From the NCBI RefSeq assembly GCF_003814915.1, contig NZ_RKQK01000003.1:248001-312000 (forward strand): a stretch of DNA of 64,000 nt, given 5' to 3'. Under the pieces are notes generated by a model. That model saw only the letters and a list, made by a program, of their open reading frames with translations. It did no database searches and was not told the origin of the DNA. The DNA is from Pacificibacter maritimus (GTDB lineage Bacteria; Pseudomonadota; Alphaproteobacteria; Rhodobacterales; Rhodobacteraceae). A program made the translations under genes and the position numbers. Shown one piece after another: positions 17,348-27,213 of the stretch (its first letter is position 1; the number at the start of each line of letters is the position of its first letter).

Positions 17348-18703
17348 ATGACGCTTCACACACAACTCCGCAATTTGGGCCTTTTTGATTCGCGTGTCCC
17401 GCGCTACACAAGCTACCCAACCGCACCGCATTTTTCCGCAGACTTCAGCGCGCAGATCCCTGAAAATTGGATGAGCACGCTTGATCCTGCTATACCAATT
17501 TCGCTATATGTCCATGTGCCATTTTGCAGGCATTTGTGCTGGTTTTGCGCCTGTCGCACCCAAGGCACAAGCACGCTTAGCCCTGTTGCGAGCTATGTCG
17601 AGACGCTCAAACTAGAACTTGAATTGCTTAAATCACGGCTGCCCGATGGCATCAAGATTGGTCACTTGCATTGGGGCGGAGGCACGCCCACACTGCTTGA
17701 TGCGGCGATGATCACAGACCTATCAGATGCGATTGCGAGACTGGCCCCCTTTACTTCGGATTACGAATTTTCGGTCGAAATCGACCCCAATGAAATTGAT
17801 GATTTACGCCTTGATGCTTTGGCATTGGCTGGCATGAATCGCGCCTCAATCGGTGTGCAGGATTTCGATCCGAGCATACAAACAAAAATTGGCCGTATTC
17901 AGTCATATGAGGTGACGAAAACGGCAGTAGATGGCTTGCGCTTGCGCGGCATCCAATCGCTCAACGCCGATATTTTATATGGCCTGCCTGCACAAAATAT
18001 ATCGGGCATCCAAGACAGTGTGCTAAAACTACTTTCGCTGGCACCTGATCGTGTTGCCCTATTCGGCTATGCCCATGTGCCATGGGTTGCGCGACGCCAG
18101 ACTATGATTCCCGCCAATGAATTGCCATCCCCCCAAGATCGTCTTGAGCTGTTCAACGCGGCGCGCGACCTATTTGTCGATGCCGGTTATCAAGAGATCG
18201 GCATAGATCATTTCGCTCTTAAAACAGACGGATTGGCGCAAGCGGTGCAAAGCGGACATTTGCGGCGCAATTTTCAAGGCTATACCAACGATAAGTTTCA
18301 AACCATGGTTGGCGTTGGAGCCTCGTCGATTGCGCAATACAGTCAGGGCTATGCTCAAAACACGCCTGCAACATCCGCCTATCAAAAACAGGTCCGCGCG
18401 GGAAAGTTACCAATCGCCAAGGGGCATGTCTTTTCACCAGATGACAAATTACGTGGCAGAATAATCGAAGCATTGATGTGCAATTTTGAAGTTACATATG
18501 ACGAGTTGGCCGCAAAATTCGATTTGCCTCATAGGACGTTCAACGCCTTTGGCGCCTCAGTCGATGCGTCCTTTCCTGTTATGATGTTCGTGACACCAGA
18601 TGCGATTAAAATACGAGACCACGCGCGCGCATTAACACGCATGATTGCGCAGCATTTTGATGCCTATGCCTTTGATGGCGCACAGCATTCTTCAGCTGTT
18701 TAA
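17348..18703 (+). CDS. hemN: Oxygen-independent coproporphyrinogen III dehydrogenase HemN
   Basis: A 451-residue radical SAM enzyme that converts coproporphyrinogen III to protoporphyrinogen IX without oxygen. The cluster motif CRHLCWFCAC (C-x3-C-x2-C plus one more Cys) is at about residues 60-69, followed by GGGTPTLL, typical of HemN, and the C-terminal HemN domain. The N-terminal RVPRYTSYPTAPHF is the family signature. Divergent from fnrL with a shared FNR box, as in Rhodobacter. It complements the oxygen-dependent HemF encoded 2 kb away. Confidence 0.95.
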   Translation: MTLHTQLRNLGLFDSRVPRYTSYPTAPHFSADFSAQIPENWMSTLDPAIPISLYVHVPFCRHLCWFCACRTQGTSTLSPVASYVETLKLELELLKSRLPDGIKIGHLHWGGGTPTLLDAAMITDLSDAIARLAPFTSDYEFSVEIDPNEIDDLRLDALALAGMNRASIGVQDFDPSIQTKIGRIQSYEVTKTAVDGLRLRGIQSLNADILYGLPAQNISGIQDSVLKLLSLAPDRVALFGYAHVPWVARRQTMIPANELPSPQDRLELFNAARDLFVDAGYQEIGIDHFALKTDGLAQAVQSGHLRRNFQGYTNDKFQTMVGVGASSIAQYSQGYAQNTPATSAYQKQVRAGKLPIAKGHVFSPDDKLRGRIIEALMCNFEVTYDELAAKFDLPHRTFNAFGASVDASFPVMMFVTPDAIKIRDHARALTRMIAQHFDAYAFDGAQHSSAV

Positions 18704-18723
18704 GGCTGATAGGATGCTGCGCC
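18677..18723. terminator. Possible hairpin between convergent hemN and hemC
   Basis: An imperfect inverted repeat, with GGCGC and AGCAT on the left and ATGCTGCGCC on the right and an inner CAGC/GCTG pair, spans the end of hemN and the short gap before the hemC stop. There is no T-tract. It may separate convergent transcripts, but the support is weak. Confidence 0.3.
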
Positions 18724-18729
18724 AAATGG

Positions 18730-19674
18730 TTACTTCCAATCGAAAAAACCTTCGCCTGCGCGCTCTAGTAAACGTTGCGCAAGTCTGCGACCGATTTCAG
18801 CACCTTGATCAATCGGGCCCGTAATTTCGTCAGACAGTGCTTCGGATCCATCCGTGCGCAGTATTTCTCCGCGCAGCGTGATGCTATCGCCCTGCAACAT
18901 GGCAAGCCCCGCAATCGGGGTTTCGCATGAGCCATCAAGTGCGGCCAGAAAAGCACGCTCAGCGGCGAGGCGTTGGCCTGTCGGGACATGATGCAAGGCC
19001 TGCAAAAGGCTGGCTGTGTTTTCATCCGTCAAACGCCGCTCGATCCCGATTGCACCTTGTGCGATGGCTGGCAGCATATCTTCAGGTGCGATTTCTGTGC
19101 GTGGCACATCCTTGGCATCAAGTCGGTTCAGCCCAGCCATGGCCAAAAATGTCGCCTCGGCGACGCCTTCGCCCAATTTGCGCAAACGGGTTTGCACATT
19201 GCCGCGAAATTCCACCACTGTAAGATCTGGACGGCGGTGTAAGAGCTGCGCTTTGCGGCGGAGCGATGAAGTGCCGACAACAGAGCCAGAGGGCAGGTCT
19301 TGCAATGTGCCGCCGCTGAGTTGCACAAAAGCATCGCAAGGGTTCTCACGTGGCAGATAGCAATCCAAAATCAAGCCATCGGGCTGATCGACAGGCATAT
19401 CCTTCATTGAATGGACCGCGATATCGATATCACCCGCCAAAAGCTGATCTTCGATTTCGCGCGTAAACAGCCCCTTGCCGCCGATTTCTTTCAAAGCGCG
19501 ATCTTGCACACGATCGCCCTGCGTTGAAATCACGACGATCTCAAAGGCATCCATCGGCAAATCATATGCCTGCATCAAGCGCGCACGCGTTTCATGCGCT
19601 TGTGCCAGTGCCAAAGGCGAGCCTCGAGTGCCAATTTTTAATGTGCGGGCGGGTGTGGGGAATGTGACTGTCAT
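18730..19674 (-). CDS. hemC: Hydroxymethylbilane synthase (porphobilinogen deaminase)
   Basis: A 314-residue cytoplasmic enzyme that joins four porphobilinogens into hydroxymethylbilane. The N-terminus has [14 protein letters not shown], the middle has VHSMKDMP and [10 protein letters not shown] (substrate and cofactor-binding arginines), and the dipyrromethane-attaching Cys lies in [11 protein letters not shown]. The ATG at 19674 gives the normal family length; a longer frame adds 18 unrelated residues. Divergent from hemE, 106 bp apart. Confidence 0.95.
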   Translation of the reverse strand: MTVTFPTPARTLKIGTRGSPLALAQAHETRARLMQAYDLPMDAFEIVVISTQGDRVQDRALKEIGGKGLFTREIEDQLLAGDIDIAVHSMKDMPVDQPDGLILDCYLPRENPCDAFVQLSGGTLQDLPSGSVVGTSSLRRKAQLLHRRPDLTVVEFRGNVQTRLRKLGEGVAEATFLAMAGLNRLDAKDVPRTEIAPEDMLPAIAQGAIGIERRLTDENTASLLQALHHVPTGQRLAAERAFLAALDGSCETPIAGLAMLQGDSITLRGEILRTDGSEALSDEITGPIDQGAEIGRRLAQRLLERAGEGFFDWK

Positions 19675-19780
19675 AGTGTTGAAATACCTGCGACACATGC
19701 GTCTTGCAAGCCATGGAATGCTTGACAAAACACCGCAGGCAAGGGACCAACGGTCGAGATATTTTAAAAGGGCAGATCAC

Positions 19781-20815
19781 ATGGCAGACAAAACGATCCT
19801 CAAAGCGCTGCGTGGCGAAACGCAGGCTGTGCCACCGATTTGGATGATGCGCCAAGCTGGGCGGTACCTGCCCGAATACCGCGCAACACGTGCACAGGCA
19901 GGCGATTTTTTAAAGCTGTGCTACAATCCTGAATTGGCCGCCGAAGTCACGTTGCAGCCTATCCGTCGCTTTGGATTTGATGCCGCAATTCTATTTGCAG
20001 ATATTTTACTCGTGCCCCAAGCTTTGGGCGCGGATTTGTGGTTTGTCACTGGCGAGGGCCCTCGCCTGTCCACCATCACCACCGATGCTGATTTTGCCAA
20101 AATGAAAACCAAAGACGATATTCATAAGGTGTTGAATCCCGTCTATGAAACCGTGAAAATTCTGTCATCAGAATTGCCGTCTGAAACCACTTTAATCGGC
20201 TTTGCAGGTGCACCTTGGACGGTTGCGACCTATATGATTGCGGGCCGTGGCACGCCAGATCAAGGTCCAGCCCATGCCCTGCGCGAAGGCAATAACGCGC
20301 TGTTTGAGCAGCTTATCGATTTGATAACGGTCGCAACGATTGAATATTTGGATATGCAAATCCAAGCGGGTGCAGAAGTGGTCAAAATCTTTGATAGCTG
20401 GGCAGGATCGCTGAAAGACGAGGCCTTTGAAAAATACGCGGTGGCCCCTGCTCGCATCATTACGCAAGAATTAAAAAGGCGTCATCCATCCGTGCCGATC
20501 ATCGGTTTCCCGCGTGAAGCGGGCGATGGGTATATCGGCTTTGCCGAGAAAACAGGTGTGGATTGTGTGGCACTAGACAATTCGATCACGCCCGAATGGG
20601 GCGCAAAATATGTGCAAGTTGACGGCTGTGTGCAAGGCAATTTGAAATCATCGCATATGGTTACAGGCGGTCAGGATTTGATCGACGAAGTGCGCCATGT
20701 CCGCGATGCTTTTTCCAAAGGTCCGCATATTTTCAACCTTGGGCATGGGATTACGCCCGATGCTGATCCGGACAATGTTGCGCTGATGATCGAAACTCTA
20801 CGTGAGACGGCCTAA
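19781..20815 (+). CDS. hemE: Uroporphyrinogen III decarboxylase
   Basis: A 344-residue cytoplasmic enzyme that removes the four acetate carboxyls of uroporphyrinogen III. The family motif [17 protein letters not shown] is at about residues 18-34, with the catalytic Asp in FADILLVP and the GAPWT motif near residue 145. The start at 19781 fits the conserved N-terminus; the reading frame is open further upstream, but that part is not family sequence. Followed by a good intrinsic terminator. Confidence 0.96.
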   Translation: MADKTILKALRGETQAVPPIWMMRQAGRYLPEYRATRAQAGDFLKLCYNPELAAEVTLQPIRRFGFDAAILFADILLVPQALGADLWFVTGEGPRLSTITTDADFAKMKTKDDIHKVLNPVYETVKILSSELPSETTLIGFAGAPWTVATYMIAGRGTPDQGPAHALREGNNALFEQLIDLITVATIEYLDMQIQAGAEVVKIFDSWAGSLKDEAFEKYAVAPARIITQELKRRHPSVPIIGFPREAGDGYIGFAEKTGVDCVALDNSITPEWGAKYVQVDGCVQGNLKSSHMVTGGQDLIDEVRHVRDAFSKGPHIFNLGHGITPDADPDNVALMIETLRETA

Positions 20816-20844
20816 GGCGTAGATTACAACGAATTCAAATATTT

Positions 20845-20869
20845 AAGGGGACCACAGGGTCCCCTTTTT
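20845..20869 (+). terminator. Intrinsic terminator after hemE
   Basis: A stem AAGGGGACC / GGTCCCCTT with a 4-base loop is followed by a T5 run, 30 bp after the hemE stop. On the minus strand the stem is followed by an A/T-rich stretch, so it may also end hemF transcription. Confidence 0.85.
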
Positions 20870-20895
20870 CGTGACATATGCGCTAAGTTGCGCTG

Positions 20896-21789
20896 CTAAA
20901 CCCACTTTGCCATAGGCGGCAAGCTCATCAACACCGCATTGGCGTCATGGCCTGTTTCCAAACCAAATTTTGTACCACGATCATAGACCAAATTATATTC
21001 GGCATAGAGCCCACGGTGCACCAGTTGCGCATCTTTATCGGCTTCAGTCCAAGGCATGTTACGCCGTTTTTCAACGCGCCCCACAAAGGCAGGTAAAAAT
21101 GCGCGGCCCACATCTTGGGTAAAGGCAAAATCAGCCTCCCAATCACCTGTGCAATGATCATCGTAGAAGATGCCGCCAACGCCGCGGGCACGATGACGAT
21201 GCGGGATATAAAAATACTCATCCGCCCAGTCTTTGAACTTGGGATAATAGTTTGGATCATGACGATCGCAGTGTTCTTTTTGCACAGCGTGAAAGGCCCG
21301 CGTGTCTTCTTCATATTCAATGCAAGGATTCAAATCAGACCCACCGCCGAACCACCACGCATGGGGCGTCCAGAACATGCGTGTGTTCATGTGAACCGCT
21401 GGCGCATGGGGGTTTTGCATATGCGCCACCAATGAAATGCCTGCCGCCCAAAAGCGTGGATCATCTTTCATGCCAGGCAAGCCCTTGCGCGCAGCCATAG
21501 CATTTTGCGCCCGTTCCCCAAGAGTGCCATAGACCGTGGAAATATTGACGCCGACCTTTTCAAACACACGGCCCCCACGCATCACAGACATCAAACCGCC
21601 GCCCGCATCGGATCCATCGTCAGAACTGCGTTTGGTTTCAGTGACCTCAAACCGCCCAGCGGGCTGATCGGCAAACGGCCCCGTGGTTTGCGTGTCTTCC
21701 AAACGCTCAAACGCGGCGACGATGTCATCACGCAATGTCCGAAACCATGCAGAGGCCCGTGCTTTTTCATCTGTCAAACTTGCCGTCAT
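20896..21789 (-). CDS. hemF: Oxygen-dependent coproporphyrinogen III oxidase
   Basis: A 297-residue cytoplasmic enzyme making protoporphyrinogen IX with O2. Visible family motifs are the PHAPAVHMNTR-like segment HAPAVHMNTRMF, the WWFGGGSDLNP motif, YYPKFKDWADEYFYIPHR and the C-terminal YAEYNLVYDRGTKFGLETG. The aerobic counterpart of HemN in the same region, so haem synthesis is covered at high and low oxygen. Confidence 0.96.
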   Translation of the reverse strand: MTASLTDEKARASAWFRTLRDDIVAAFERLEDTQTTGPFADQPAGRFEVTETKRSSDDGSDAGGGLMSVMRGGRVFEKVGVNISTVYGTLGERAQNAMAARKGLPGMKDDPRFWAAGISLVAHMQNPHAPAVHMNTRMFWTPHAWWFGGGSDLNPCIEYEEDTRAFHAVQKEHCDRHDPNYYPKFKDWADEYFYIPHRHRARGVGGIFYDDHCTGDWEADFAFTQDVGRAFLPAFVGRVEKRRNMPWTEADKDAQLVHRGLYAEYNLVYDRGTKFGLETGHDANAVLMSLPPMAKWV

Positions 21790-21907
21790 GACCTATCCTT
21801 AATGCGATTAATTCGTGGTGTTTTAGCAGGTTTACGCCGATGGTGCCAAGGCCGCTTATCCTGCGGTAAATTGGCGCTATGCTAGGTTAAATGTCAGGAG
21901 TTTCCCC

Positions 21908-22285
21908 ATGCGTTTCATTTATGCACTGCCCGCGGTTTTGGTTTTATCAGCCTGTTCTCAACAACAGATGTGTATTTCGCGCGCCAATCAGGATCTGCGC
22001 GTGGTCCGAGGTTTTATCACAGAAGCTGAGGGCAATCTGAACCGCGGATATGCTTTGCAGGACAAGCAAATCGTCAGGTACAAAATGGTGCCTTGTGGCT
22101 CACGCCCCGATGGCAGCGAAAAACGCTGTCGGCGCCCGTTTGAGGAAACAGTGACAGAACGCAAAGCCATTGATTTGGACGCGGAGGCCGCAAAGCTGGC
22201 TGTCCTGCGTGACAAAGAAGCGATCTTTGAACGCAAGGCCGCCGCTGATATTTTGACCTGCAAAGCAACCTACCCCGAAGGGTAA
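21908..22285 (+). CDS. Small hypothetical lipoprotein
   Basis: A 125-residue protein with a lipoprotein signal peptide: hydrophobic residues 4-13, lipobox LSAC and lipidated C16. The mature part has four more Cys (C22, C63, C74, C118), enough for two disulfides in the periplasm, and is otherwise polar and charged with a helical C-terminal half. GTCAGGAG precedes the ATG. I do not recognise a family. Its stop codon abuts the stop of the convergent SDR gene with no gap. Confidence 0.7.
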   Translation: MRFIYALPAVLVLSACSQQQMCISRANQDLRVVRGFITEAEGNLNRGYALQDKQIVRYKMVPCGSRPDGSEKRCRRPFEETVTERKAIDLDAEAAKLAVLRDKEAIFERKAAADILTCKATYPEG

Positions 22286-23098
22286 TTAATGCGCAGGCAT
22301 GGTCACTGTATCAACCAAAGTACGCCCACCATCAACGGTGAGAATTTGTCCTGTGACAAACCCTGCCCCGTCTGAGGCCAGATATTGTACAGTTTCCGCC
22401 ACTTCGGTCGCAGATGCAATGCGCCCCAATGGCGTTTTCTCGACGATCTCATCACGGTACTCTGAGTTGCCATCCAAGACATCCTTCAAACTGGCACTCA
22501 TAACAGATCCAAAAGCGACAGCATTGATGCGGATACCATGCGGGGCCAAGGCCACCGCCATCGACCGCGTCATTTGATCAACCGCAGCACTTGAAATCGA
22601 AAAGGCCATCAAAGAAGGGTGCGTGCGCCGCGCTGCAATAGATGACAAATTTACGATAGAGCCAACGGGTGCCTCTGGATCATCGTCACGTTTTGCATTG
22701 GCGCGCATCCATTTAGACACTTGCTGTGTCATCCGCAGGCTGGTCATCAAGTTTTGTTCAAGCAGATATTCGACCATATCTTCCTTGGCCAACAAAGGGT
22801 CGCAGGGACAGACCTGACGCGATGCGTTGACCAAAATATCGACACCGTCGAAGGCATCAATGGTTGCTGACAATAGATTGGCGATGGTCAATTTTTGACG
22901 CAGATCCCCCGCAAAATACCGAATACGCGATGCGTCATCTTCCGCAGCATCACCGATTTCCGCGCTCAATCGTTCTTCATCTATATCCGCGCACATAACA
23001 TTTGCGCCCTGCGCCAAGAAGTGGCGTGCGATCGCAAGCCCGACTCCATTTGCAGCGCCCGTTACGATGGCCGTCTTTCCAGCGATAGAAAAGCTCAT
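22286..23098 (-). CDS. SDR-family protein with a degenerate catalytic motif
   Basis: A 270-residue Rossmann-fold protein of the short-chain dehydrogenase family. The cofactor motif TGAANGVGLAIA (residues 14-25), NLSS with the active-site Ser region, the PHGIRINAVAFG segment and the C-terminal GQILTVDGGRT are all present. The canonical YxxxK is replaced: the aligned stretch reads AFSISSAAVDQMT, with Phe for Tyr and Ser for Lys. A normal dehydrogenase reaction is therefore doubtful; a binding or regulatory role is possible. Downstream of the RsmC-like gene on the same strand. Confidence 0.82.
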   Translation of the reverse strand: MSFSIAGKTAIVTGAANGVGLAIARHFLAQGANVMCADIDEERLSAEIGDAAEDDASRIRYFAGDLRQKLTIANLLSATIDAFDGVDILVNASRQVCPCDPLLAKEDMVEYLLEQNLMTSLRMTQQVSKWMRANAKRDDDPEAPVGSIVNLSSIAARRTHPSLMAFSISSAAVDQMTRSMAVALAPHGIRINAVAFGSVMSASLKDVLDGNSEYRDEIVEKTPLGRIASATEVAETVQYLASDGAGFVTGQILTVDGGRTLVDTVTMPAH

Positions 23099-23128
23099 GT
23101 CGCGATCTCCGATTCTCTAGGTTCCACG

Positions 23129-24121
23129 CTACGCAGGTCTTTTGCGAGCGCGAAGGGGATTTGAGGCCTGTAGGATTTTAAAAGCAGGCGTGCCGCCAAT
23201 TTCAACAACTTTGCCAAACATTTCGGCGAGCTTTGCTTCGTAGGGCAAATGTCTGTTCGCCACCATCCATAACTGTCCATGCGGGGCCAGACAGCGCGCT
23301 GCCGCCGCAATAAACGCTTGACCCAACGCGGGATCCGCCGCGCGGGTGGTGTGAAATGGCGGATTCATAATGATGCCATCCAAATCGGGCTTAATGCTAA
23401 ACTCTGTCGCATCAGCCCAGTGGAAAACTGCGCGCGGATCGTCAACGTTCAAACGCGCGCAATCAAGTGCTGCGGCCTCTGCTTCGACGATGTGCAGTTT
23501 TTTGACACCCTCACGTTCCAAAATATGGCGCGACAGATAGCCCCATCCAGCGCCAAAATCCGCGAGATTGGCGGGCAATTTTTCAGGCAAAGCCGCAACC
23601 AAAGCAGCCGATGCTTTATCGACGCGATCTGAAGAAAACACACCAAGGCGGGTCTTAAAGCCGTCAATGACGCTCAGCACACCTGGGTCTGCCCAATCGG
23701 AAAAATCGTCACTGCCCTGACTGGCATCAAACAAAAAGGCTTTGCCATGCGCTTTGGACACCACGCCTGAAATCTCTTTACGTTTGCGCACTTCTTTGAG
23801 CAAGCTGTCGATCCCATCGGTCTTTTGCCCATCGACAATCACACGCTGGCTGCGCTGCGCGGCGTCCGCAATCAGGGCACGGGCTTCGGCCTTGGCTCGG
23901 GGCACGGCCACAACGGCCAGATCAAATGCGCCATCTGCAACTGTTTGAGGCGCAAAACCTGCGCGTTCAAATGCATCAAAATCTGGTTTAAACCCTTGGA
24001 CGATTTGAACATCACAGCCCTTTAGGGCGTCAAGATTTGCATCCATACGGGGGCGATAGACCACGGCCCGATCGGGCTGGTCTTGTCCATCAAGGACGAG
24101 AGAAAGTCTGGGGGATACCAT
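23129..24121 (-). CDS. RsmC-like class I SAM methyltransferase
   Basis: A 330-residue protein with a degenerate N-terminal methyltransferase-like half and a C-terminal catalytic half, as in RsmC (16S rRNA m2G1207 methyltransferase). SAM-binding motif I reads LADFGAGWGYLS (about residues 187-198), and the N6/N2-methyltransferase signature MNPPFH follows near residue 251. Likely target is a guanine in 16S rRNA, though RlmG-like specificity cannot be ruled out. Lies 21 bp after clpS on the same strand, probably one transcript with clpS and the SDR gene. Confidence 0.82.
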   Translation of the reverse strand: MVSPRLSLVLDGQDQPDRAVVYRPRMDANLDALKGCDVQIVQGFKPDFDAFERAGFAPQTVADGAFDLAVVAVPRAKAEARALIADAAQRSQRVIVDGQKTDGIDSLLKEVRKRKEISGVVSKAHGKAFLFDASQGSDDFSDWADPGVLSVIDGFKTRLGVFSSDRVDKASAALVAALPEKLPANLADFGAGWGYLSRHILEREGVKKLHIVEAEAAALDCARLNVDDPRAVFHWADATEFSIKPDLDGIIMNPPFHTTRAADPALGQAFIAAAARCLAPHGQLWMVANRHLPYEAKLAEMFGKVVEIGGTPAFKILQASNPLRARKRPA

Positions 24122-24142
24122 TGGCAGGGCTGGCCCGAAGGC

Positions 24143-24487
24143 CTATTCCTTTTCCATTGTGCATTGCAAAGGATGCTGGTGACGCCGCGCAAAATCCATC
24201 ACTTGCGCGACTTTGGTTTCTGCGATTTCAAAGGCAAACACGCCAACAACTGCCAAACCTTTTTTGTGAACGGTCAACATAATCTCAGTGGCTTGCGAAC
24301 TGCTGATTCCAAAAAATCGCTCAAGCACCAAAATAACGAATTCCATCGGCGTGTAGTCATCGTTCAACAACATCACCTTGTACAATGGGGGACGCTGGGT
24401 TTTAGGCCGTGTTTTCAGGGCCAAACCAAGGTCACCGTCGTCAAACGGGTCATCTTTATCTGACAGTGTAAAAGGCAAACGGGTCAC
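24143..24487 (-). CDS. clpS: ATP-dependent Clp protease adaptor ClpS
   Basis: A 114-residue adaptor that hands N-end-rule substrates to ClpA-ClpP. The core reads [19 protein letters not shown] (family signature, about residues 33-51), followed by the substrate-pocket region [20 protein letters not shown]. The first 30 residues are acidic and unstructured, as usual. clpA is not in the window. Confidence 0.95.
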   Translation of the reverse strand: MTRLPFTLSDKDDPFDDGDLGLALKTRPKTQRPPLYKVMLLNDDYTPMEFVILVLERFFGISSSQATEIMLTVHKKGLAVVGVFAFEIAETKVAQVMDFARRHQHPLQCTMEKE

Positions 24488-24602
24488 GTGCGGCGCTCCA
24501 AATCGGTGGCTGTAGAATAATCACGTCTCGGGCGCTCTATATATAGCCTTTTTCGGACGAATAAAGAGGGTTATGTCGATGGCGGTTAAGGAGAGCTGTT
24601 AA

Positions 24603-25307
24603 ATGCCGCATAAATTTTCGACAATTGCATTCGATGCCGACGATACGCTTTGGGAAAACGAAGCTTTTTTTCGCCTCACCCAAGATCGCTTTGCGCAGCT
24701 CTTGGTGGATTACACCGACCCCGACACCTTGGCCGCACGTCTGCTTGCGGCCGAGCGCCGCAACTTGGGACACTACGGGTTTGGCATCAAAGGGTTCGTT
24801 TTGTCGATGATAGAAACGGCAATTGAAGTCACCGATGAAAAGGTTCCTGCCACAGTCATCAAAGAGTTGATTGATGCGGGCCAAGACATGTTGCGACACC
24901 CCATCCATTTGCTAGACGGCGTGACTGAAACCATCGAAAAACTTGCATCTGACTATGATATTTTAATGATCACCAAGGGCGACCTATTGGATCAAGAACG
25001 CAAACTCGCCCAATCTGGCTTGGGCGATAAGTTTGACGGAATCGAAATTGTATCCGCGAAGGATTGCGCCACATATCGCAACATTTTCACGCACCGCCAG
25101 ATTGATCCCAACAGCGCGATGATGGTGGGTAACTCGATGAAATCCGATGTGATCGCCCCTATTCAAGCGGGCGCATGGGGCGTTTTCGTGCCGCACAATC
25201 TCACTTGGGCCATTGAACATGCCGCCCCGCCCGTGGGTCACGCAAGGTTTCACGAGCTAGAAAATTTATTTGGCTTACCCGATCTTATTCACACCCTTTC
25301 GACATAA
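24603..25307 (+). CDS. HAD-family hydrolase
   Basis: A 234-residue HAD hydrolase. Motif I is FDADDTLWENE (D11 nucleophile, D13 acid), motif II is the Thr in MITKGD, and motif III/IV is MVGNSMKSDV with the Mg-binding aspartate. The helical cap after motif I fits the C1 type. Likely a small phosphatase of the YjjG/phosphoglycolate type; the substrate is not evident. It stands alone between divergent clpS and dacA-like genes. Confidence 0.85.
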   Translation: MPHKFSTIAFDADDTLWENEAFFRLTQDRFAQLLVDYTDPDTLAARLLAAERRNLGHYGFGIKGFVLSMIETAIEVTDEKVPATVIKELIDAGQDMLRHPIHLLDGVTETIEKLASDYDILMITKGDLLDQERKLAQSGLGDKFDGIEIVSAKDCATYRNIFTHRQIDPNSAMMVGNSMKSDVIAPIQAGAWGVFVPHNLTWAIEHAAPPVGHARFHELENLFGLPDLIHTLST

Positions 25308-25534
25308 TCGATCATTTAGCAGGCGGAAAAAAAGTTTATCGCCAACGCAGCCCGAATTTCTGGGTTTAGAATCTTGATCTAGAGTCAGCGAAAAGCACAG
25401 CCACTACATATAGCGTTGCCGCGATACAGCCCCGCACAACCCCTTAAAATTCATAGTTTTCTCAGCACAACCCTTGTGCTAGGGTGGTGAAATAAGTTGG
25501 GCGAAATGATCCGACACACAGAGGCAGATATATT

Positions 25535-27133
25535 ATGGTAAGCAACGTGCAAGCACGCTTGAAAGCGTGTGCCGTACCCAAGAGCATTTTCTCGATCTTG
25601 CTCTGCGCAGTGTTCATGGTGGCGTCTTCCATGAGTCAAACCTTTGCTGCGGAATATGCAGCGCTGGTGATGGATGCGCGCAACGGAAAAGTTTTACACG
25701 CCAGTAACGCCGACACGCGGCTACACCCTGCCTCTTTGACCAAAATGATGACGCTGTATATTGCCTTTGAGGCGATTGAAAATGGTGAAATTTCGCTGGA
25801 TACTGAAGTCACAATTTCACGCACTGCTGCGGCAGAGCCGCCCTCACGTTTGGGGCTGAAGTCTGGACAAAAGATTAAGCTTAGGTATTTGATACGCGCC
25901 GCTGCTGTAAAATCTGCAAATGATGCAGCCACAGCGATTGGAGAGGCTATTGAAGGATCAGAAGCGGGTTTTGCACGCCGTATGAACCGCACAGCCAAAG
26001 CCATGGGCATGTCCCGTACAACTTTCAAAAACGCCCATGGCCTAACTGAAGCTGGCCACCTCTCCACAGCACGGGATATGAGCGTGCTTGGGCGTCACGT
26101 CTTTTATGACTATCCTGAATATTATAACCTGTTTTCACGCAAAACCGCTGATGCGGGCGTGCGCACGGTGACGCATACCAATTCGCGTTTCTTGAACAGC
26201 TACCAAGGCGCCGATGGAATCAAGACTGGCTATACATCGGCGGCGGGTTTCAACCTTGTGGCTTCGGCACAAAAGGGCCAAGAGCGTATTATCACGACTG
26301 TATTCGGCGGGCGTTCTACAGTGACACGCAACGCGAAGGTCACTGAATTGATGGATCTTGGGTTTAAGCGCGCAGGCACGCGCGTTGCTGTGCACAAACC
26401 GCAACGCCCGCCCTATATGGGCAAAGCGTCGACGGGGGCTGTCATGGTGGCCGATTCGGGGCGCACACCGCGCACCGCGTCAAAGATTGTCCGTGCGCAA
26501 ATTACGATGAATTCAAGCCCACTGCCGCAAACACGCCCCCTTTTGGCGCTTGCCCCAGAGCAGGAAAGTATGTTGGTCGCAATGTCTGACGACATTTTCA
26601 ATGTGATCACGGAATCAAACCAAGATGATGCTGTGTTTGTCGCAGCAGAAACCGCAGCTGAGCAAGCTGTGGAATTGCTTGAAACAGCCGCAGCTGTTGC
26701 GCCTGAGCCCTCTCCTGTGGCGGACTTACAGCCAGAAACACAGACCGCAGTTGCAGCTGTTGCAGCGGTGCCAAGCATTCGCCCGATCCCACGTCCTGAA
26801 CAGATGCAATTGACAGATATCGAGCCTACAGTGGCCAGTATCGACCCTGCTTTGGAACAAGGCCCAGAAATCGTGACCCGCATGTCCACATCTGGCAATC
26901 GCCATTGGGGCATCAATATCGGCACCTACGGATCTGAATATGAAGCGCGCAAAGTTCTTTTGAAAACAGCCTTATCAGAACTGGACAGCTTGGATGGAGC
27001 CTTGCGCAAAGTGGCCCGCAGCAGTCGCGGATTTGACGCGAATTTCCTAGGACTATCGCAAGATGTTGCGGCATTAACCTGCCGCAAGTTGGAAGCGCGC
27101 GGAAGTGATTGCAAAACGATTGGTCCCTCCTAA
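25535..27133 (+). CDS. D-alanyl-D-alanine carboxypeptidase with C-terminal SPOR domain
   Basis: A 532-residue penicillin-binding protein of the DacA/PBP5-6 class. A Sec signal peptide spans residues 1-39 (cleavage after FAA). Active-site motifs are SLTK (S67, K70), SAN (127-129) and KTG (about 230-232). A long Ala/Pro/Glu-rich linker (about 300-440) leads to a SPOR domain at the C-terminus (about 445-532, NRHWGINIGTYGSEYEARK), which binds denuded glycan strands and usually targets septa. It trims D-Ala from peptidoglycan stem peptides in the periplasm, so a division-linked role is likely. Confidence 0.92.
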   Translation: MVSNVQARLKACAVPKSIFSILLCAVFMVASSMSQTFAAEYAALVMDARNGKVLHASNADTRLHPASLTKMMTLYIAFEAIENGEISLDTEVTISRTAAAEPPSRLGLKSGQKIKLRYLIRAAAVKSANDAATAIGEAIEGSEAGFARRMNRTAKAMGMSRTTFKNAHGLTEAGHLSTARDMSVLGRHVFYDYPEYYNLFSRKTADAGVRTVTHTNSRFLNSYQGADGIKTGYTSAAGFNLVASAQKGQERIITTVFGGRSTVTRNAKVTELMDLGFKRAGTRVAVHKPQRPPYMGKASTGAVMVADSGRTPRTASKIVRAQITMNSSPLPQTRPLLALAPEQESMLVAMSDDIFNVITESNQDDAVFVAAETAAEQAVELLETAAAVAPEPSPVADLQPETQTAVAAVAAVPSIRPIPRPEQMQLTDIEPTVASIDPALEQGPEIVTRMSTSGNRHWGINIGTYGSEYEARKVLLKTALSELDSLDGALRKVARSSRGFDANFLGLSQDVAALTCRKLEARGSDCKTIGPS

Positions 27134-27181
27134 GGGGTAATCGTTGCGACGCGGCGCCATATCAATGCTTTGAAATTATGT

Positions 27182-27213
27182 GAGGGCGCGGGTCAAACCC
27201 CAGCGCCCTCTTT
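27182..27213 (+). terminator. Possible terminator after the DD-carboxypeptidase gene
   Basis: GAGGGCGC (27182-27189) and GCGCCCTC (27203-27210) form a perfect 8-bp stem followed by TTT. The inner GGGT/ACCC pairs extend it. It overlaps the end of the convergent ATPase gene. The T-tract is short, so strength is uncertain. Confidence 0.45.
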
